Assembly: GCA_016716705.1 (NCBI GenBank)
Contig: JADJVF010000006.1
Coordinates: forward strand, 62,001 to 126,000
DNA: 64,000 nt
Source: Holophagales bacterium
GTDB taxonomy: Bacteria > Acidobacteriota > Thermoanaerobaculia > UBA5066
Reading direction: 5' to 3'
Of this stretch, positions 18,445 through 30,597 are shown in pieces (the first letter of the stretch is position 1; every line of letters starts with the position of its first letter). The notes below the pieces were generated by a model, which was given only the letters and a program-made list of their open reading frames with translations, had not been told where the DNA came from and searched no databases. The position numbers were made by a program, and so were the translations under genes.

Positions 18445-20311
18445 CCGACAACCCCCGTCGGCTCGCGGCCTCGGCGCTGGCCCGGAAGCCGGCGTGAAGG
18501 TGCGGCGGAACGCATCCCGAGACATCCTCGCCGGACTCGATCCTCACGAACAGGATCCAGGGATGGCACGGTGCGGGCGAGCGGGACAGGAGCCCTTCGG
18601 CTTCCTTCCCGAGGCCGGCCCTCAGAGCGGCGTTCGCGGCCAGCGCGAGCGTCTCGACCTGCGGCAGGCCCGCCTCGCGCTCGAGGACGAGTCCGAACGT
18701 CGCGTACGCGCGGGCCGGCCGGCCCGACTCGAGGTCGCGAGTGGCCTGGTCGCGGAGCGCGAGGGAGAGCGCGTCCTCGAGGCCAGGCTGGGGCGAGAAC
18801 CAGGAACGCCCCCAGAAAGGCCACGCGAAGGGGGAGGTGCCCTGACGGAAGGCGGCGGAGGGATTTTCGGGAAGCCGCGGCGCGAGCGGCGGCATGAGCC
18901 CGAGGCTCCCCGACGCGAGGCGCGCGCCGACGTCCCCCCCGGCCCGCCGTTCGCGGAGCAGTCGGGTGTGAACCATCGGCGGCCACCAGGACGGAGTCAG
19001 CGAGAGGTGGTGCGCCGGCGTGGCGAGGAGCGTGCCGTCGAGCCGGGTCTCCACCTCGTATCTCGTCCCTGCGGCGCGGCCGGCGGTGATGGGCTGCGGT
19101 GGCGAGGTCGCAACGAGGGAGTAGACCGCGGGAAACGGCTGCAGCACACCGACGAGGTTGACGGCGGCCCCTGCGGCGAAGAGGAGGGCGCCGAGGCGGC
19201 GCCAGGGTCTGCCCATCCCGAATCCGAGCGCCGCGCAGAGAACGAGAGGTGCCAGCGCCGGCACCAGCAAACGGGGGCCCCACCCGGCCTGACCGTCCCA
19301 GGCCCACCAGCTCGCAGCACTCGCCAGGACGGCGGCGACGGACGCCGCGAGGCCGAGCGCGAGAGCGGGGTCGCGGCGCCCGAGTGCGAGAAGGCCCGGG
19401 GCCGCCAGGAGGCAGACCGGGGCATAGACGAGGAGGCCCTTGTTCGGAAAGAGCGTCAGTCGGAGGAGTCCCGTCAGGAAGGGGTAGGAGAAGTCCTCGC
19501 CGGGGTAGCCGCCGAACGGCCTTCCGAAGCGGACGAGCTCGAGGACGAGCCAGATCGTGACGGGAATCGCGGCCCCGACGAGCGCGGGAGCGAGGGGAGG
19601 GACCGTCTCGGTACGGTTCTTCCGCTTCCGCCCCTCGGCGGCGCTCCCTGCCTGGAGTCGAGGCGCCAGGGCGAGGGAGGCGAGGAGCGGGGCCGTGACG
19701 ATGAAGAGCAGCGACTTGACGAGCGGAAGGGCTCCGAGAAGGACGCCGGCCGCGAGGGCATTTCGCCGGGCGGGGGTTTCGCGGTAGGCGGCCACGGCGG
19801 CGAGGCCGAGACCGCACAGTCCTGCCTGGAGAGGCTCGGAGAAGTCGCTGCCGGCATATCCCCAGAGGGGAGTCGCGAGGACGAGGGCCGTTCCCGAGAA
19901 GAGCTGTGCGCCGGCCGTCGCTCCCAGGCTCCCGGCGGCCCGGGCGACCCCCCACGCCGCCGCGGCCAGCGAGAGGATCGGCAGGAGGACGAGGAGAGGG
20001 TTGGAGGAGGCCGAGGGCGCGACGGCGTGGAGGGCGCGGGCCGACCAGAGGAAGGGGACCTCCGCGAGGCTCTGGCCGAGGCCGTAGCGGGAGAAACCGT
20101 CGCCCCCTTCGCGCGGGACGGCGTTGGCGAACTCGCGCGAGACCCCGAGCTCGCCGTGGAAGGCGAGCGCCGCCCCGGCCGAGAGCATCTCCTTGCCGTC
20201 CGGAATCACCCCGAACGACCTCTCGTCGGTCGTCGCGATGAGCGCCAGGAGGACGAGGAGGGCCGCGGTGAGAGGAGGACGCGAGCGGAAGGCGGCCAGA
20301 ACGGATGCCAT
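18401..20311 (-). CDS. Large polytopic membrane protein, GT-C-like
   Basis: 636 residues, about 11-13 membrane helices in the first 420 residues, then a soluble C-terminal domain with helical repeat-like segments. It shares RYGLGQSLAEVP, SYPFLTGLLRL, FPNKGLL and ASWWAWDGQAGWGPRLLVP with the protein at 46191-48212, so the two are paralogues. The layout suggests a GT-C fold mannosyl/arabinosyl-type transferase acting on lipid-linked sugars at the periplasmic face. The family is not confirmed. Convergent with the preceding gene, divergent from the next by 119 bp. Confidence 0.72.
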   Translation of the reverse strand: MASVLAAFRSRPPLTAALLVLLALIATTDERSFGVIPDGKEMLSAGAALAFHGELGVSREFANAVPREGGDGFSRYGLGQSLAEVPFLWSARALHAVAPSASSNPLLVLLPILSLAAAAWGVARAAGSLGATAGAQLFSGTALVLATPLWGYAGSDFSEPLQAGLCGLGLAAVAAYRETPARRNALAAGVLLGALPLVKSLLFIVTAPLLASLALAPRLQAGSAAEGRKRKNRTETVPPLAPALVGAAIPVTIWLVLELVRFGRPFGGYPGEDFSYPFLTGLLRLTLFPNKGLLVYAPVCLLAAPGLLALGRRDPALALGLAASVAAVLASAASWWAWDGQAGWGPRLLVPALAPLVLCAALGFGMGRPWRRLGALLFAAGAAVNLVGVLQPFPAVYSLVATSPPQPITAGRAAGTRYEVETRLDGTLLATPAHHLSLTPSWWPPMVHTRLLRERRAGGDVGARLASGSLGLMPPLAPRLPENPSAAFRQGTSPFAWPFWGRSWFSPQPGLEDALSLALRDQATRDLESGRPARAYATFGLVLEREAGLPQVETLALAANAALRAGLGKEAEGLLSRSPAPCHPWILFVRIESGEDVSGCVPPHLHAGFRASAEAASRRGLSVSAWERETAEARRR

Positions 20312-20430
20312 CGGAGCGGCGATTGTAGGGGGCGGAGTGCAGGGAAACCTCGGCTATTCTCGCCGGCGTGGCGCGACCTGACATCGAAAGGCAGCTCGGG
20401 CTGAGGCTTGAGGACTGACAGGAGCTGCCG

Positions 20431-22013
20431 ATGATCGAGCGGACCCTCGTTGCGCGGGCGGCCCTCTTCGTAGCGGTCATTGTCATGGCCGTTCGGGCGG
20501 CGGCTTGGGCGGAGCTCGAGGCCTCTCCCCTGTCAGACTGGTACCTCTGGATGGAAACGGACGAACACGCGGCTCTCGTCGCCGCGGAGCGCGTCGCCTC
20601 GGGGAACCTCCTCGATCGGCCGTCGTTCCGGCCCTGGTTCTCCTGGCAGGCGAGCTTCGGCAGCCCCTCGGACTGGGAGGCCGTCTACCCGAAGGACGTC
20701 TACTATCAGGCGCCTCTCTACGTCTACGCGGTCGCGGCGGTCTCGCGGCTCTCCGATTCGACCGCGATGGTGATCCGTCTCTCCCAGCTCCTTCTCGCGG
20801 TCGCGGCGTCGGCCGCCCTGGCGGCGGCCGGGACGTCACTCCTGCTCCGGTCCGGGCGACCCGGATGGGTCGCCATGATCGCGGGCCTGGGCGCGGGTCT
20901 CTTCCACGGCCTCTACGGGCCCCTCGTCTACCTTGACGGATTCCTGTTTCGTGACGGCCCGCTCGTGAACCTCTCAGCTCTGCTTCTCGCCCTGCCACTG
21001 CTCGTCCTCGACCGCGGACGAGGGCTCGCGGCCCTCGTTCGGGGCCTGACGACCCTTCTCAAGCAGACGGTCCTGCCGCTCGCGCTGGCGGCCGGCGCGG
21101 TGGCCGTCCTGAGGGAAAGCTCACGGGATCGCCGCTTTCGGAAGGCCGCGGCCTTCCTGTCGGCCTTTGCCCTTGCACTCGCCCCGCTCGTGGCGAGGAA
21201 CCTGGTCGTCGGAGCTCCCGCCTTCGCCTTCGACACCCGGCCGGTCGTCTGTTTCCCCTGGGCCAACGCCCGCGGGGCCGACGGCTCAGTGGACCCGTCC
21301 CCGCTTCGTCCTCCGCGAGTGCCCACGCTTGCGCCGCGTCGCGACCTGAGGGCGAAGCCCGCGGGCCTCCGGGCAAGCTGGCGAGCGCCTTCAACGGAGC
21401 GGAGATCCCGGACAACGCGAGCTTCCGCTTCTTTCGGATGCGCCTCTGGTGGCTCGGCGTGCTTCCCGTCTTCGCGTGCCTCCTGGGAACGGGCGTCGCC
21501 GGGCTCGTCCTCGCGGGTCGACGTCGACTCTACCGTCCCGGAGAGGCCGCCCTCGTCGTGGTCGCCGCCCTCGTCCCTCTCGCGGCGTGCCTTCTCGTCT
21601 CCACGACGACACGATATCGGACCGCTTCCGTTGCGCCCCTCGCGCTCGGAACGGGCCTGCTCCTCGCTCTGTCGGCCGAGGCCCTGCGCGAGCGCCGAGT
21701 CGCCGAGCTGATCGCCCCTTTCTTCGGGGCCGGGCTCCTCTCCCTCCAGACACTCCTTCCGTCGCCCGTTCCCTGCCCGAAGAACCGATATGCCGACGTT
21801 CTTGTCGCGGCGACGCTGGCCGAATCGCGGATCTCGCCCGAGGCGGGCGCGGCGGAGATCCGGCGGTATCTGGTCGAGGGCCGGGACGACCCCCAGCGTG
21901 CCGCGGGAATGGTCGCAATGAATCGCTGGCTTGCCGGCGACCGCTCGATGACGGGCGTCGCGGCGCGGGGGGTCGCTCCGGTGGAGCGTCGGTTCGACGC
22001 TCGTCGGCGGTGA
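20431..22013 (+). pseudogene. Broken GT-C-like membrane protein, paralogue of 23287 gene
   Basis: The N-terminal half (20431 to about 21290) and C-terminal half (about 21365-22013) both align well with the neighbouring gene at 23287, for example TETDEW against METDEH, and LVSTTTRYR, AATLAESR and SPEAGAAEIRRYL. Between 21280 and 21381 the copy is 40 bp shorter than its paralogue and passes through different frames, so no single-base fix restores it. This looks like real decay of one duplicate, although clustered assembly errors remain possible. The intact relative has a first-loop DE motif typical of GT-C transferases. Confidence 0.7.
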
Positions 22014-22085
22014 TCGGGACGGCTCGGAGCACGCGGAGACCGCTCCCCCGCCACAGCGTTCATCCCGTCAGCTATTCTCGGACCA

Positions 22086-22907
22086 ATGATCGAGCTGGCC
22101 GATTCCCACGGGCACCTGACGATGGTCTTCCCGGGACCGGAGGCCCGCTGGCCGACGCGCGCGGCGACGGACGACGAGGTGGCCGAGCAGGTCTCGCGGG
22201 CACGCGACGCGGGGGTGACGCGGATCCTCGTGCCGGCGACGACGCTCGACGACGCCCCGCGCGCCGTGGAGGTCGCCGAGCGGTTCGACGGCGTCTACGC
22301 GGCCGTCGGCGTCCACCCGCACGAGACGAAGGCGTTCGACGAGGACCGCGTGATTCCGGCTCTCGAGCGCCTCGCGGCGTCGAAGAAGGTCGTCGCGATC
22401 GGAGAGATCGGACTCGACTACTTCTACGACTTCGCCCCGAAGGAGGACCAGAAGCGAGCGCTCGTCGCCCAGCTGAAGCTGGCGGAACGGCTCGGCAAGC
22501 CGGTTCTCCTCCACAACCGCGAGTCCGAGGAGGATCTGCTCGCGATTCTCCAGGCGGAGGCAAGCGGAAGCCCGGCGCGGCTCCGCGGGGTCTTCCACTC
22601 GTTCTGCGCGTCGACCGCGACAGGGGAGAAGGCCATAGGCCTCGGCTACCTCGTCAGCTATTCGGGGATGATCACGTTCCGCATGGCCGAGAACGTCCGC
22701 GATTCGGCCTCGGCGCTCCCGCTCTCGTCGATGCTGGTCGAGACCGACGCGCCGTACCTCGCCCCGGCCCCGTTCCGAGGCAAGCCGAACGAGCCGGCGT
22801 TCGTCGGGCGCACGGCGGCGAAGCTCGCCGAGGTGAAGGGAGTTTCGCTCGAGGACGTCGGCCGGGCGACGTCCTCGAACTTCCGGAGGCTCTTCGGCAC
22901 GCCGTGA
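22086..22907 (+). CDS. TatD-family metal-dependent hydrolase
   Basis: 273 residues, TIM-barrel amidohydrolase fold. Metal and active-site motifs are in order: DSHGHL near the start, GVHPHE, EIGLDYF, VLLHNRES, GVFHSFCAS and LVETDAPYL. Related TatD enzymes are 3'-5' exonucleases or DNases acting in DNA repair. There is a slightly longer first loop than in Escherichia coli TatD. Its stop overlaps an in-frame GTG for the next gene. Cytoplasmic. Confidence 0.93.
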   Translation: MIELADSHGHLTMVFPGPEARWPTRAATDDEVAEQVSRARDAGVTRILVPATTLDDAPRAVEVAERFDGVYAAVGVHPHETKAFDEDRVIPALERLAASKKVVAIGEIGLDYFYDFAPKEDQKRALVAQLKLAERLGKPVLLHNRESEEDLLAILQAEASGSPARLRGVFHSFCASTATGEKAIGLGYLVSYSGMITFRMAENVRDSASALPLSSMLVETDAPYLAPAPFRGKPNEPAFVGRTAAKLAEVKGVSLEDVGRATSSNFRRLFGTP

Positions 22908-23290
22908 GACGCCGCCCCGCCCGCCCGCCCCGGCTCTCGATGGCCGATTTCGAGAAGCTCGTCGCCGAGGCGGTGACGGGCCTTCCGACCGAGTTCAAGG
23001 AGATGCTCGAGAACGTCGTCATCGCCGTCGAGGAGGAGCCGGAAGAGGAGGACTATGCCGAGACCGACACCCCCGACGACGAGGAGCTCTTCGGGATCTA
23101 CCGCGGTCCGATGAGGACCGAGTTCGAGTTCGGGGCGCTTCCCGGGCTCCCGCCCCAGGTCGTCGTCTTCCGCGGCCCGATCCTCCGCTGCTGTGCCTCG
23201 AACAGGGAAGCGGTCCACGAGATCCAGGACACCGTCCGTCACGAGCTCGGCCACTACTTCGGGCTCGAGGACGACGAGATGCCGTATTGA
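22904..23290 (+). CDS. Small zincin-like metallopeptidase family protein
   Basis: 128 residues from GTG 22904, which overlaps the tatD stop as most genes here do; an ATG at 22940 gives 116 residues and is an equally possible start. The zinc motif is HELGHYFGLED (HExGHxxGxxD), and an acidic stretch (EEEPEEEDYAETD) precedes it. This matches the short PF06262-type metallopeptidase family of unknown substrate. The stop overlaps the start of the next gene (TTGA). Confidence 0.85.
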   Translation: MRRRPARPPRLSMADFEKLVAEAVTGLPTEFKEMLENVVIAVEEEPEEEDYAETDTPDDEELFGIYRGPMRTEFEFGALPGLPPQVVVFRGPILRCCASNREAVHEIQDTVRHELGHYFGLEDDEMPY

Positions 23291-24952
23291 GCGGCTCGGC
23301 GTTGTCGCGGCGCACCGTCCTCCTCGTCGCCACGCTGGTCACGTTCGTCGCAGTCTCTTCCGTCCGGCTCGCGTCCTACCTCGAGAGGGAAGCCTCACCG
23401 CTCTCGAGCTGGCACCTCTGGACGGAGACGGACGAATGGGCCGCGGTCTCCGCGGCGAAGCGAATCTCTTCCGGGAACCTGCTCGACGTTCCGGCCTATC
23501 GACCCTATTTCTCCTGGCAGGTGAAGTTCGGGACCGAGGCGGAATGGGACGCCGTCATGCCGAGGAACGCCTACTACCAGGGGCCGGTCTACCCCTATCT
23601 CCTTTCGCTGGCGGGGATTCCACGGCCCGGCGCCATTCAGGCCGTCCGCCTCGCGCAGCTCCTGCTTGCCGCAGTCGCTTCCGGGGCGCTCGCGGCGGCG
23701 GCAGCTGCGGTCCTCGTCAGAGCGGGGAGAGGACCCGTGCTCTCGGGGTGCGCCGGGGTCGCCGCCGGCGTTCTCCATGGGCTCTACGGGCCGCTCGTCT
23801 TCCTGGACGGCTTCCTCTACCGCGACGGCCCGGTCGCACACGTGGCGGCCCTGCTCCTCGCCCTTCCGCTCCTGGCCGAGCGGCCGGCCGGTGCACTCCG
23901 CGCTGCGGGACTCGGCCTCGTCGCCGGCCTGGCGGCGCTTCTCAAGCAGACGGCCCTCCCGCTCGGTCTCCTGGCGGGCGCGGTTCTCGTATTGCGCGGC
24001 GAGAAGGGGGCCTCGCGAGGGAGAGCGGCGGCGGCGTTCCTCGCGGCGCTCCTTCTCGCGCTGTCCCCCCTCGTCGTCAGGAACGCCGTCGTCGGGGCGC
24101 CGCTCTTCGCCTTCGACACTCGCCCGCTCGTCGGTATCCCCTGGGCGAATGCGCGGGGAGCGGACGGTTCGGGGAGCGCGTCGCCGCTCCTGATGAAGGT
24201 GCTTCGCGAAGCGCAGGGCTCGACGCTCTCGGCCGCGGTCCGGACCGCGGAGACGTGGAGGGAGAAGCCCCTCGGGCTCGTCGAGCTGGTCGCGCGCAAG
24301 TTCGCGAGCGCCTTCAACCGGAGGGAAATCGCCGACAACGCGAGCTTCTTCTTCTTTCGCGACCGCCTGCCTGTCCTGTCGCGCCTCCCTCTCTTCGTCG
24401 TTCTCCTCGGGCCAGGGATGACCGGGCTCGTCCTTGCGCAGCGACGGGGCCTCTTCCGGCGGGGCGAGGGGTTCCTCGTGGCGGGGGCCGGGCTCGTGCC
24501 GCTCGGGGCGTGCGTCCTGGTCTCCACGACGACGAGGTACCGCAGCGGCGCCGCGGCGCCGCTCGCGCTCGGGACGGCGCTTCTGGCCGCCCTCGTCTTC
24601 GAGGCTTTCCGGCAGCGGCAGGTTCGTGACACGGCTGCTCCGCTCGCCGCGGCGGCGATCCTGTCCGCCCTGTGTTTCCTTCCGTCCCCCGTGCCGGCGC
24701 GACGGGTCCGCTGGGCGGACGCGATCGTCGCCGCAACCCTGGCGGAATCCCGGGTCTCACCCGAAGCCGGAGCCGCCGAGATCCGCCGCTACCTCGAGGA
24801 GGCGGAGGACGACACGGACCGCGAGAAGGGCCGGCGCGCGATGAACCGGTGGCTTTCCGGCCGGCGGAGCGAAACGCTCATCGAGCCGGAGGGAATCGCC
24901 CCCGCCGGGGCGCCGGTACACGCGTCTCGTGCGCTGACCGGCAGGAAAGGAA

Positions 24953-24976
24953 AAGGCCGGGCGATCGCCCGGCCTT
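24953..24976. terminator. Perfect palindrome, probable bidirectional terminator
   Basis: A 24 bp perfect palindrome (12-base arm aaggccgggcga and its complement) lies between the convergent GT-C gene and pnp. It is flanked on the left by an A-rich stretch (ggaaaggaaaagg), which gives a U-rich tail for the minus-strand transcript. It suits a terminator for both converging transcripts and supports placing the GT-C gene end before it. Confidence 0.7.
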
Positions 24977-25001
24977 CGAGGTCCGTGTCGTGCAGTCCGC
25001 G

Positions 25002-27284
<2,283 letters not shown>

Positions 27285-27340
27285 CGTTTCCTTCTTTCCA
27301 ACCGGAGAGGCCGGGGCACGGCCTCGTGCCGGCACGGCTC

Positions 27341-27610
27341 CTACTTGCGGAGCCCGAGGCGCTCGATCACGGCCCTGTAGCGCGAGACGTCGCGCTTCTT
27401 GAGGTAGTCGAGCAGGCGGCGCCGCTGGCCGACCATCATGAGCAGTCCGCGGCGGGAGTGGTGGTCCTTGGCGTGAGCCTTGAAGTGCTCGGTCAGGGAC
27501 GTGATGCGCTTGGAGAGGAGCGCCACCTGGACCTCGGGGGAGCCGGTGTCGCCCTCGTGCCGCTCGAAGGCTTTGATCGTTTCCGTCTTGGGGGTGATGG
27601 ACTGGGCCAC
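27341..27610 (-). CDS. rpsO: 30S ribosomal protein S15
   Basis: 89 residues, exactly the family length. S15 binds 16S rRNA early in small-subunit assembly; conserved SPEVQ, LTEHFKAHAKDHHSRRGL and RRRLLDYLK are visible. It precedes pnp by 56 bp, the usual neighbour. A 254 bp leader with two related hairpins separates it from truB and may hold an S15 autoregulatory site. Confidence 0.97.
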   Translation of the reverse strand: MAQSITPKTETIKAFERHEGDTGSPEVQVALLSKRITSLTEHFKAHAKDHHSRRGLLMMVGQRRRLLDYLKKRDVSRYRAVIERLGLRK

Positions 27611-27745
27611 TGTTCTCTATCCTTCTCTTCTCAATCTCGAACGGCAGAGGATAATTTCCGCCGTCGATCGGGTCAATTTCGGGGCCAGGTTCCTGTCCGG
27701 TGAGAAGATGCCGTCTGGCCCGTGGTCCGCCGTGATCCTTGGGGA

Positions 27746-27779
27746 AAGAACCGGTGGCAGACCGTGATGGCCGGTTCTT
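27746..27779. repeat. Hairpin 1 in the truB-rpsO spacer
   Basis: Perfect arms AAGAACCGG and CCGGTTCTT enclose a 16-base loop. The sequence AACCGGTGGC recurs in the second hairpin 65 bp away. On the minus strand this lies in the rpsO leader; it could be a regulatory RNA structure or a terminator with processing. Confidence 0.5.
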
Positions 27780-27818
27780 CCGAATTCGGTTTCCGTGTCA
27801 GGCCGCCCGGGAAGGAAC

Positions 27819-27853
27819 GGGAACCGGTGGCGGGCCGACAGGCCCCGGTTCCC
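27819..27853. terminator. Hairpin 2 just after truB
   Basis: Arms GGGAACCGG and CCGGTTCCC are perfectly paired, with an inner GGGCC/GGCCC stem. It starts 12 bp past the truB stop on the minus strand, so it fits a truB 3' hairpin. It shares AACCGGTGGC with hairpin 1. Confidence 0.5.
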
Positions 27854-27864
27854 GCGGGAACATA

Positions 27865-28800
27865 TCAGTCTTGTAGCACGATCTTCGGTTTCACGAGGGC
27901 GAGGACCCCGCGGCCCAGGGGCTCGAGATGCCCCAGGGCGACGAGCTCCCCCGAGCAGAGGAGGCGGATCCACGGCGCGCCGACGGCCTCGGGCGGGATG
28001 CGGACGGGAACGGCGTGTCCCCGTCTGACCTTCGCGGCCTCGCCCGGGAGGAGCGAGACGGCGGGGAAGGGAAGTGGGACCGCCGAGAGGGGAATCCAGC
28101 TCGGCGGGGACGTTCGGGCTTCGACCGGCAGGTCGCCGAGGACGGCGAGCGTGCGCGAGTCCTCGAGAAGGAACGGTCCGATCCGGGTCCGCCGGAGGGA
28201 GGCGAGGTGCGCGCCGAGCCCGAGCTCCTTTCCCACGTCATGGGCGAGGGAGCGGATGTAGGTGCCCGAGGAGCAGTCGACGTGGAAACGGGCGACGTCC
28301 CCCTCGACCGAGAGGGTGTCGAACCGGGTGATGCGGACCTTCTTCGGGAGGTGCGGTACGGCCTCGCCCCTGCGGGCGAGCTCGTAGAACTTCTGGCCTC
28401 CGATCTTCTTGGCCGAAAAGGGCGGCGGCGCCTGATCGAACTCGCCGACGTAGCGGCTGCAGGCGGCCCGGACCGCCTCGGGGTCGGGGCGCGGGTCGGG
28501 GTGCGGGTCCCCGACCGGGGTTCCCTCCCGATCGTAGGTGTTGGTTTCGACGCCGAACCGGATCGTTCCTTCGTAGCTCTTGTCGGAGCTCATCAGGAAC
28601 GACTGGAGGCGGCCGGCCCGGCCGACGCAGAGGACGAGGAGGCCGGTGGCGGCCGGGTCGAGCGTCCCGGTGTGGCCGACCCGGCGCGTCCCGAGGAGGC
28701 GGCGCACGGCATCGACGACGTCGTGGGAGGTGATCGCTTCGGGCTTGTCGACGAGGAGGAGCCCCGACGGACCGTCGTTCGGGGCCTGGGCAGCGGTCAT
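27865..28800 (-). CDS. truB: tRNA pseudouridine-55 synthase TruB
   Basis: 311 residues. It isomerises U55 in the T-loop of tRNAs. The catalytic aspartate is Asp48 in GHTGTLDPAATG; other family motifs are LLVDKP, KSYEGTIRFG and CSSGTYIRSLAHDVG. A C-terminal PUA-like domain ends the protein. The ATG overlaps the nrnA stop (ATGA). Position between nrnA and rpsO is typical of the infB operon. Confidence 0.96.
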   Translation of the reverse strand: MTAAQAPNDGPSGLLLVDKPEAITSHDVVDAVRRLLGTRRVGHTGTLDPAATGLLVLCVGRAGRLQSFLMSSDKSYEGTIRFGVETNTYDREGTPVGDPHPDPRPDPEAVRAACSRYVGEFDQAPPPFSAKKIGGQKFYELARRGEAVPHLPKKVRITRFDTLSVEGDVARFHVDCSSGTYIRSLAHDVGKELGLGAHLASLRRTRIGPFLLEDSRTLAVLGDLPVEARTSPPSWIPLSAVPLPFPAVSLLPGEAAKVRRGHAVPVRIPPEAVGAPWIRLLCSGELVALGHLEPLGRGVLALVKPKIVLQD

Positions 28801-29783
28801 CCGGGCTCCTGGCTCACCGCGGCGGCGAGCGCGTTCGCGATGTCGGCCCTGGCCGTCTCCCAGGTCCCCGACACGCGGCAACCGGCGGCGTTGCGGTGGC
28901 CGCCGCCGCGACGCGCCGATGCGACGGAGCGGACGTCGACGGACCCTTTCGACCGAAGCGAACAACGGAAGACCCCCGGTTCGTCGCTCTCGCGGACGAG
29001 GGCGGCGGCCTTCACGCCCTCGATTCCCCGGGCGCGGTTCACGAGCCCTTCGCCGTCGGCCTCGTTGGCGCCCGACTCGGCGAGGAATCGCTTCGGAAGG
29101 GAGACGAGGGCGACGCGCCCGTCGTCGTGGAGCTCGAGCGTCCCGAGGACGAGGGTCTCGAGCTTCAACGTCGACAGGGGCCGGGCCTCGTAGAGGAACT
29201 CGTTCACCACGTCGGGCCGCACCCCCTCCGTCACGAGCCGGGCGCCGAGCGCGAGCGCGCGAGCGGTCGTGTTCCCGTAGCGGAACGAGCCGGTGTCGGA
29301 GACGAGGGAGACCCAGAGGTTCGTGGCGATCCGGGGCGTCATCGGCCACTCGAGGCGGTCCAGGAGGTCCGCGATGATCTCGCCGACGGCCGCGGCCGGG
29401 AGGACCACGAGGTTCTGCGTCGCCCAGCGGGTGTTCCCGGGGTGGTGGTCGACGTTGACGGTCGTTCCCGAGAGGAGGGAGGGAAAGCCGGGACGTTCCG
29501 GCTCCGGGCATTCCATGACGAGGGCGGCATCCCATCCGGCAGGCCAGTCGGGCGGGAGCTCTGCGGAGACCCGGACGTCGCTGACGCCTGGCATCCCCTC
29601 GTAGGAGCTCGACCAGCGGTCGCGCATGACGACGAGGGCTTCCTTGCCCCGGTCCTGGAGCGCCTGCGCCAGGGCGAGGGCCGAGCCGAGAGAGTCGCCG
29701 TCGGGGTTGCGGTGGCCGGTGAGGAGGAAACGGCGCCCAGCCGAGAGCAGGGACGCGACGGCCTCGAAATCGGCCTCGGTCAT
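28797..29783 (-). CDS. nrnA: DHH/DHHA1 phosphoesterase (NrnA-like)
   Basis: 328 residues. The DHH domain shows GHRNPDGDSLGSALAL, NVDHHPGN and SDTGSFRYGNT; a DHHA1 domain ends in RGGGHRNAAGC. NrnA-type enzymes degrade short oligonucleotides (nanoRNA) and dephosphorylate pAp, using Mn2+. It replaces Orn in many non-gamma-proteobacteria. Coupled by 4 bp overlaps to both rbfA and truB. Confidence 0.9.
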   Translation of the reverse strand: MTEADFEAVASLLSAGRRFLLTGHRNPDGDSLGSALALAQALQDRGKEALVVMRDRWSSSYEGMPGVSDVRVSAELPPDWPAGWDAALVMECPEPERPGFPSLLSGTTVNVDHHPGNTRWATQNLVVLPAAAVGEIIADLLDRLEWPMTPRIATNLWVSLVSDTGSFRYGNTTARALALGARLVTEGVRPDVVNEFLYEARPLSTLKLETLVLGTLELHDDGRVALVSLPKRFLAESGANEADGEGLVNRARGIEGVKAAALVRESDEPGVFRCSLRSKGSVDVRSVASARRGGGHRNAAGCRVSGTWETARADIANALAAAVSQEPG

Positions 29784-30181
29784 TCCTTCTCCTCGTCCTT
29801 CCTGCCGTCTCCGCCCTCTGCGTCCTCTTCTTCGGGGGGTGGCGGCAGGTGCTTCAGGATCTCTTCGATCCGCGCTCCCCGTTCGAGACTGTGGTCTTCC
29901 TCGAACCTCAGCTCGGGCGCGAAGCGAAGGCCGCAGTTGCGGCCCACCATTCCGCGGAGCATCGGGGCGGCGCGGTTCAGGGCGGCAACGCTCTTCTCGA
30001 AGGCGCCCTCGCCGCCGAAGACGGAGACGAAGACCCGTGCGGAGCGGAGGTCGCTCGAGAGAACGACGTCGGTCAGGGTGGCGAAGCCGACGGCGGGATC
30101 GGAGACCTCGGTCCGGATGAGCCGCGAAAGCTCCTCGCGAACGACGTCGGCGACCTGCCGGGGGCGGCGGCGTTCTTTCAT
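29780..30181 (-). CDS. rbfA: Ribosome-binding factor A
   Basis: 133 residues with the KH-like RbfA domain (RRPRQVADVVREELSRLI and ARVFVSVFG) and an acidic, Pro-rich C-terminal tail. It helps 30S maturation at the 16S rRNA 5' end. ATGA overlaps on both sides place it in the operon between DUF503 and nrnA. Confidence 0.94.
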   Translation of the reverse strand: MKERRRPRQVADVVREELSRLIRTEVSDPAVGFATLTDVVLSSDLRSARVFVSVFGGEGAFEKSVAALNRAAPMLRGMVGRNCGLRFAPELRFEEDHSLERGARIEEILKHLPPPPEEEDAEGGDGRKDEEKE

Positions 30182-30525
30182 GAGGCCTCCTGTGCGGCGC
30201 CGAAGGAGGAGCCGGCGGCACCGACGTCGCCGTATTCGAGGAACTCGCTCCGGAGGGACGTCAGCTCGACGCCCGATTCTTCCGCCCACCCCTCGACGTA
30301 CTCGACGACCCTGGAGAGGAGGGGCTCGAGCGCAGAACGATCGGGGCCAACGGCAACGACGCCGACGGCGGCCCGCTGGAGGAGGTCCTGGTGGGCGACC
30401 TCGGCCGCGGAGATCTCGAAGCCCGTACGCAGGCGTGCTTTGAGCGGCCGCAGGAAGGCCCGCTTCTCCTTCAGGCCTCGGCAGGAGGGGAGGTGGAAAT
30501 CGAAAACGGCGAGGGCGACGACCAT
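30178..30525 (-). CDS. DUF503 (YlxP-like) protein
   Basis: 115 residues, beginning with the family hallmark MVVALAVFDFHLP and LKEKRAFLRPLKARLR. DUF503 proteins sit between infB and rbfA in many bacteria and are presumed to aid ribosome assembly or translation; biochemical function is unknown. A hairpin separates it from infB. Confidence 0.9.
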   Translation of the reverse strand: MVVALAVFDFHLPSCRGLKEKRAFLRPLKARLRTGFEISAAEVAHQDLLQRAAVGVVAVGPDRSALEPLLSRVVEYVEGWAEESGVELTSLRSEFLEYGDVGAAGSSFGAAQEAS

Positions 30526-30561
30526 CGGTTCTCCGGAGGGGACGCGGCGTGGGGGCCAACG

Positions 30562-30583
30562 CCCCGGGGCGGATGCCCCGGGG
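30562..30583. terminator. Intercistronic hairpin between infB and DUF503
   Basis: Arms CCCCGGGGC and GCCCCGGGG pair perfectly around GGAT. It lacks a T-tract on the minus strand, so it more likely marks RNA processing or partial attenuation than full termination. Confidence 0.4.
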
Positions 30584-30597
30584 CTGGTCCTCCGGCC

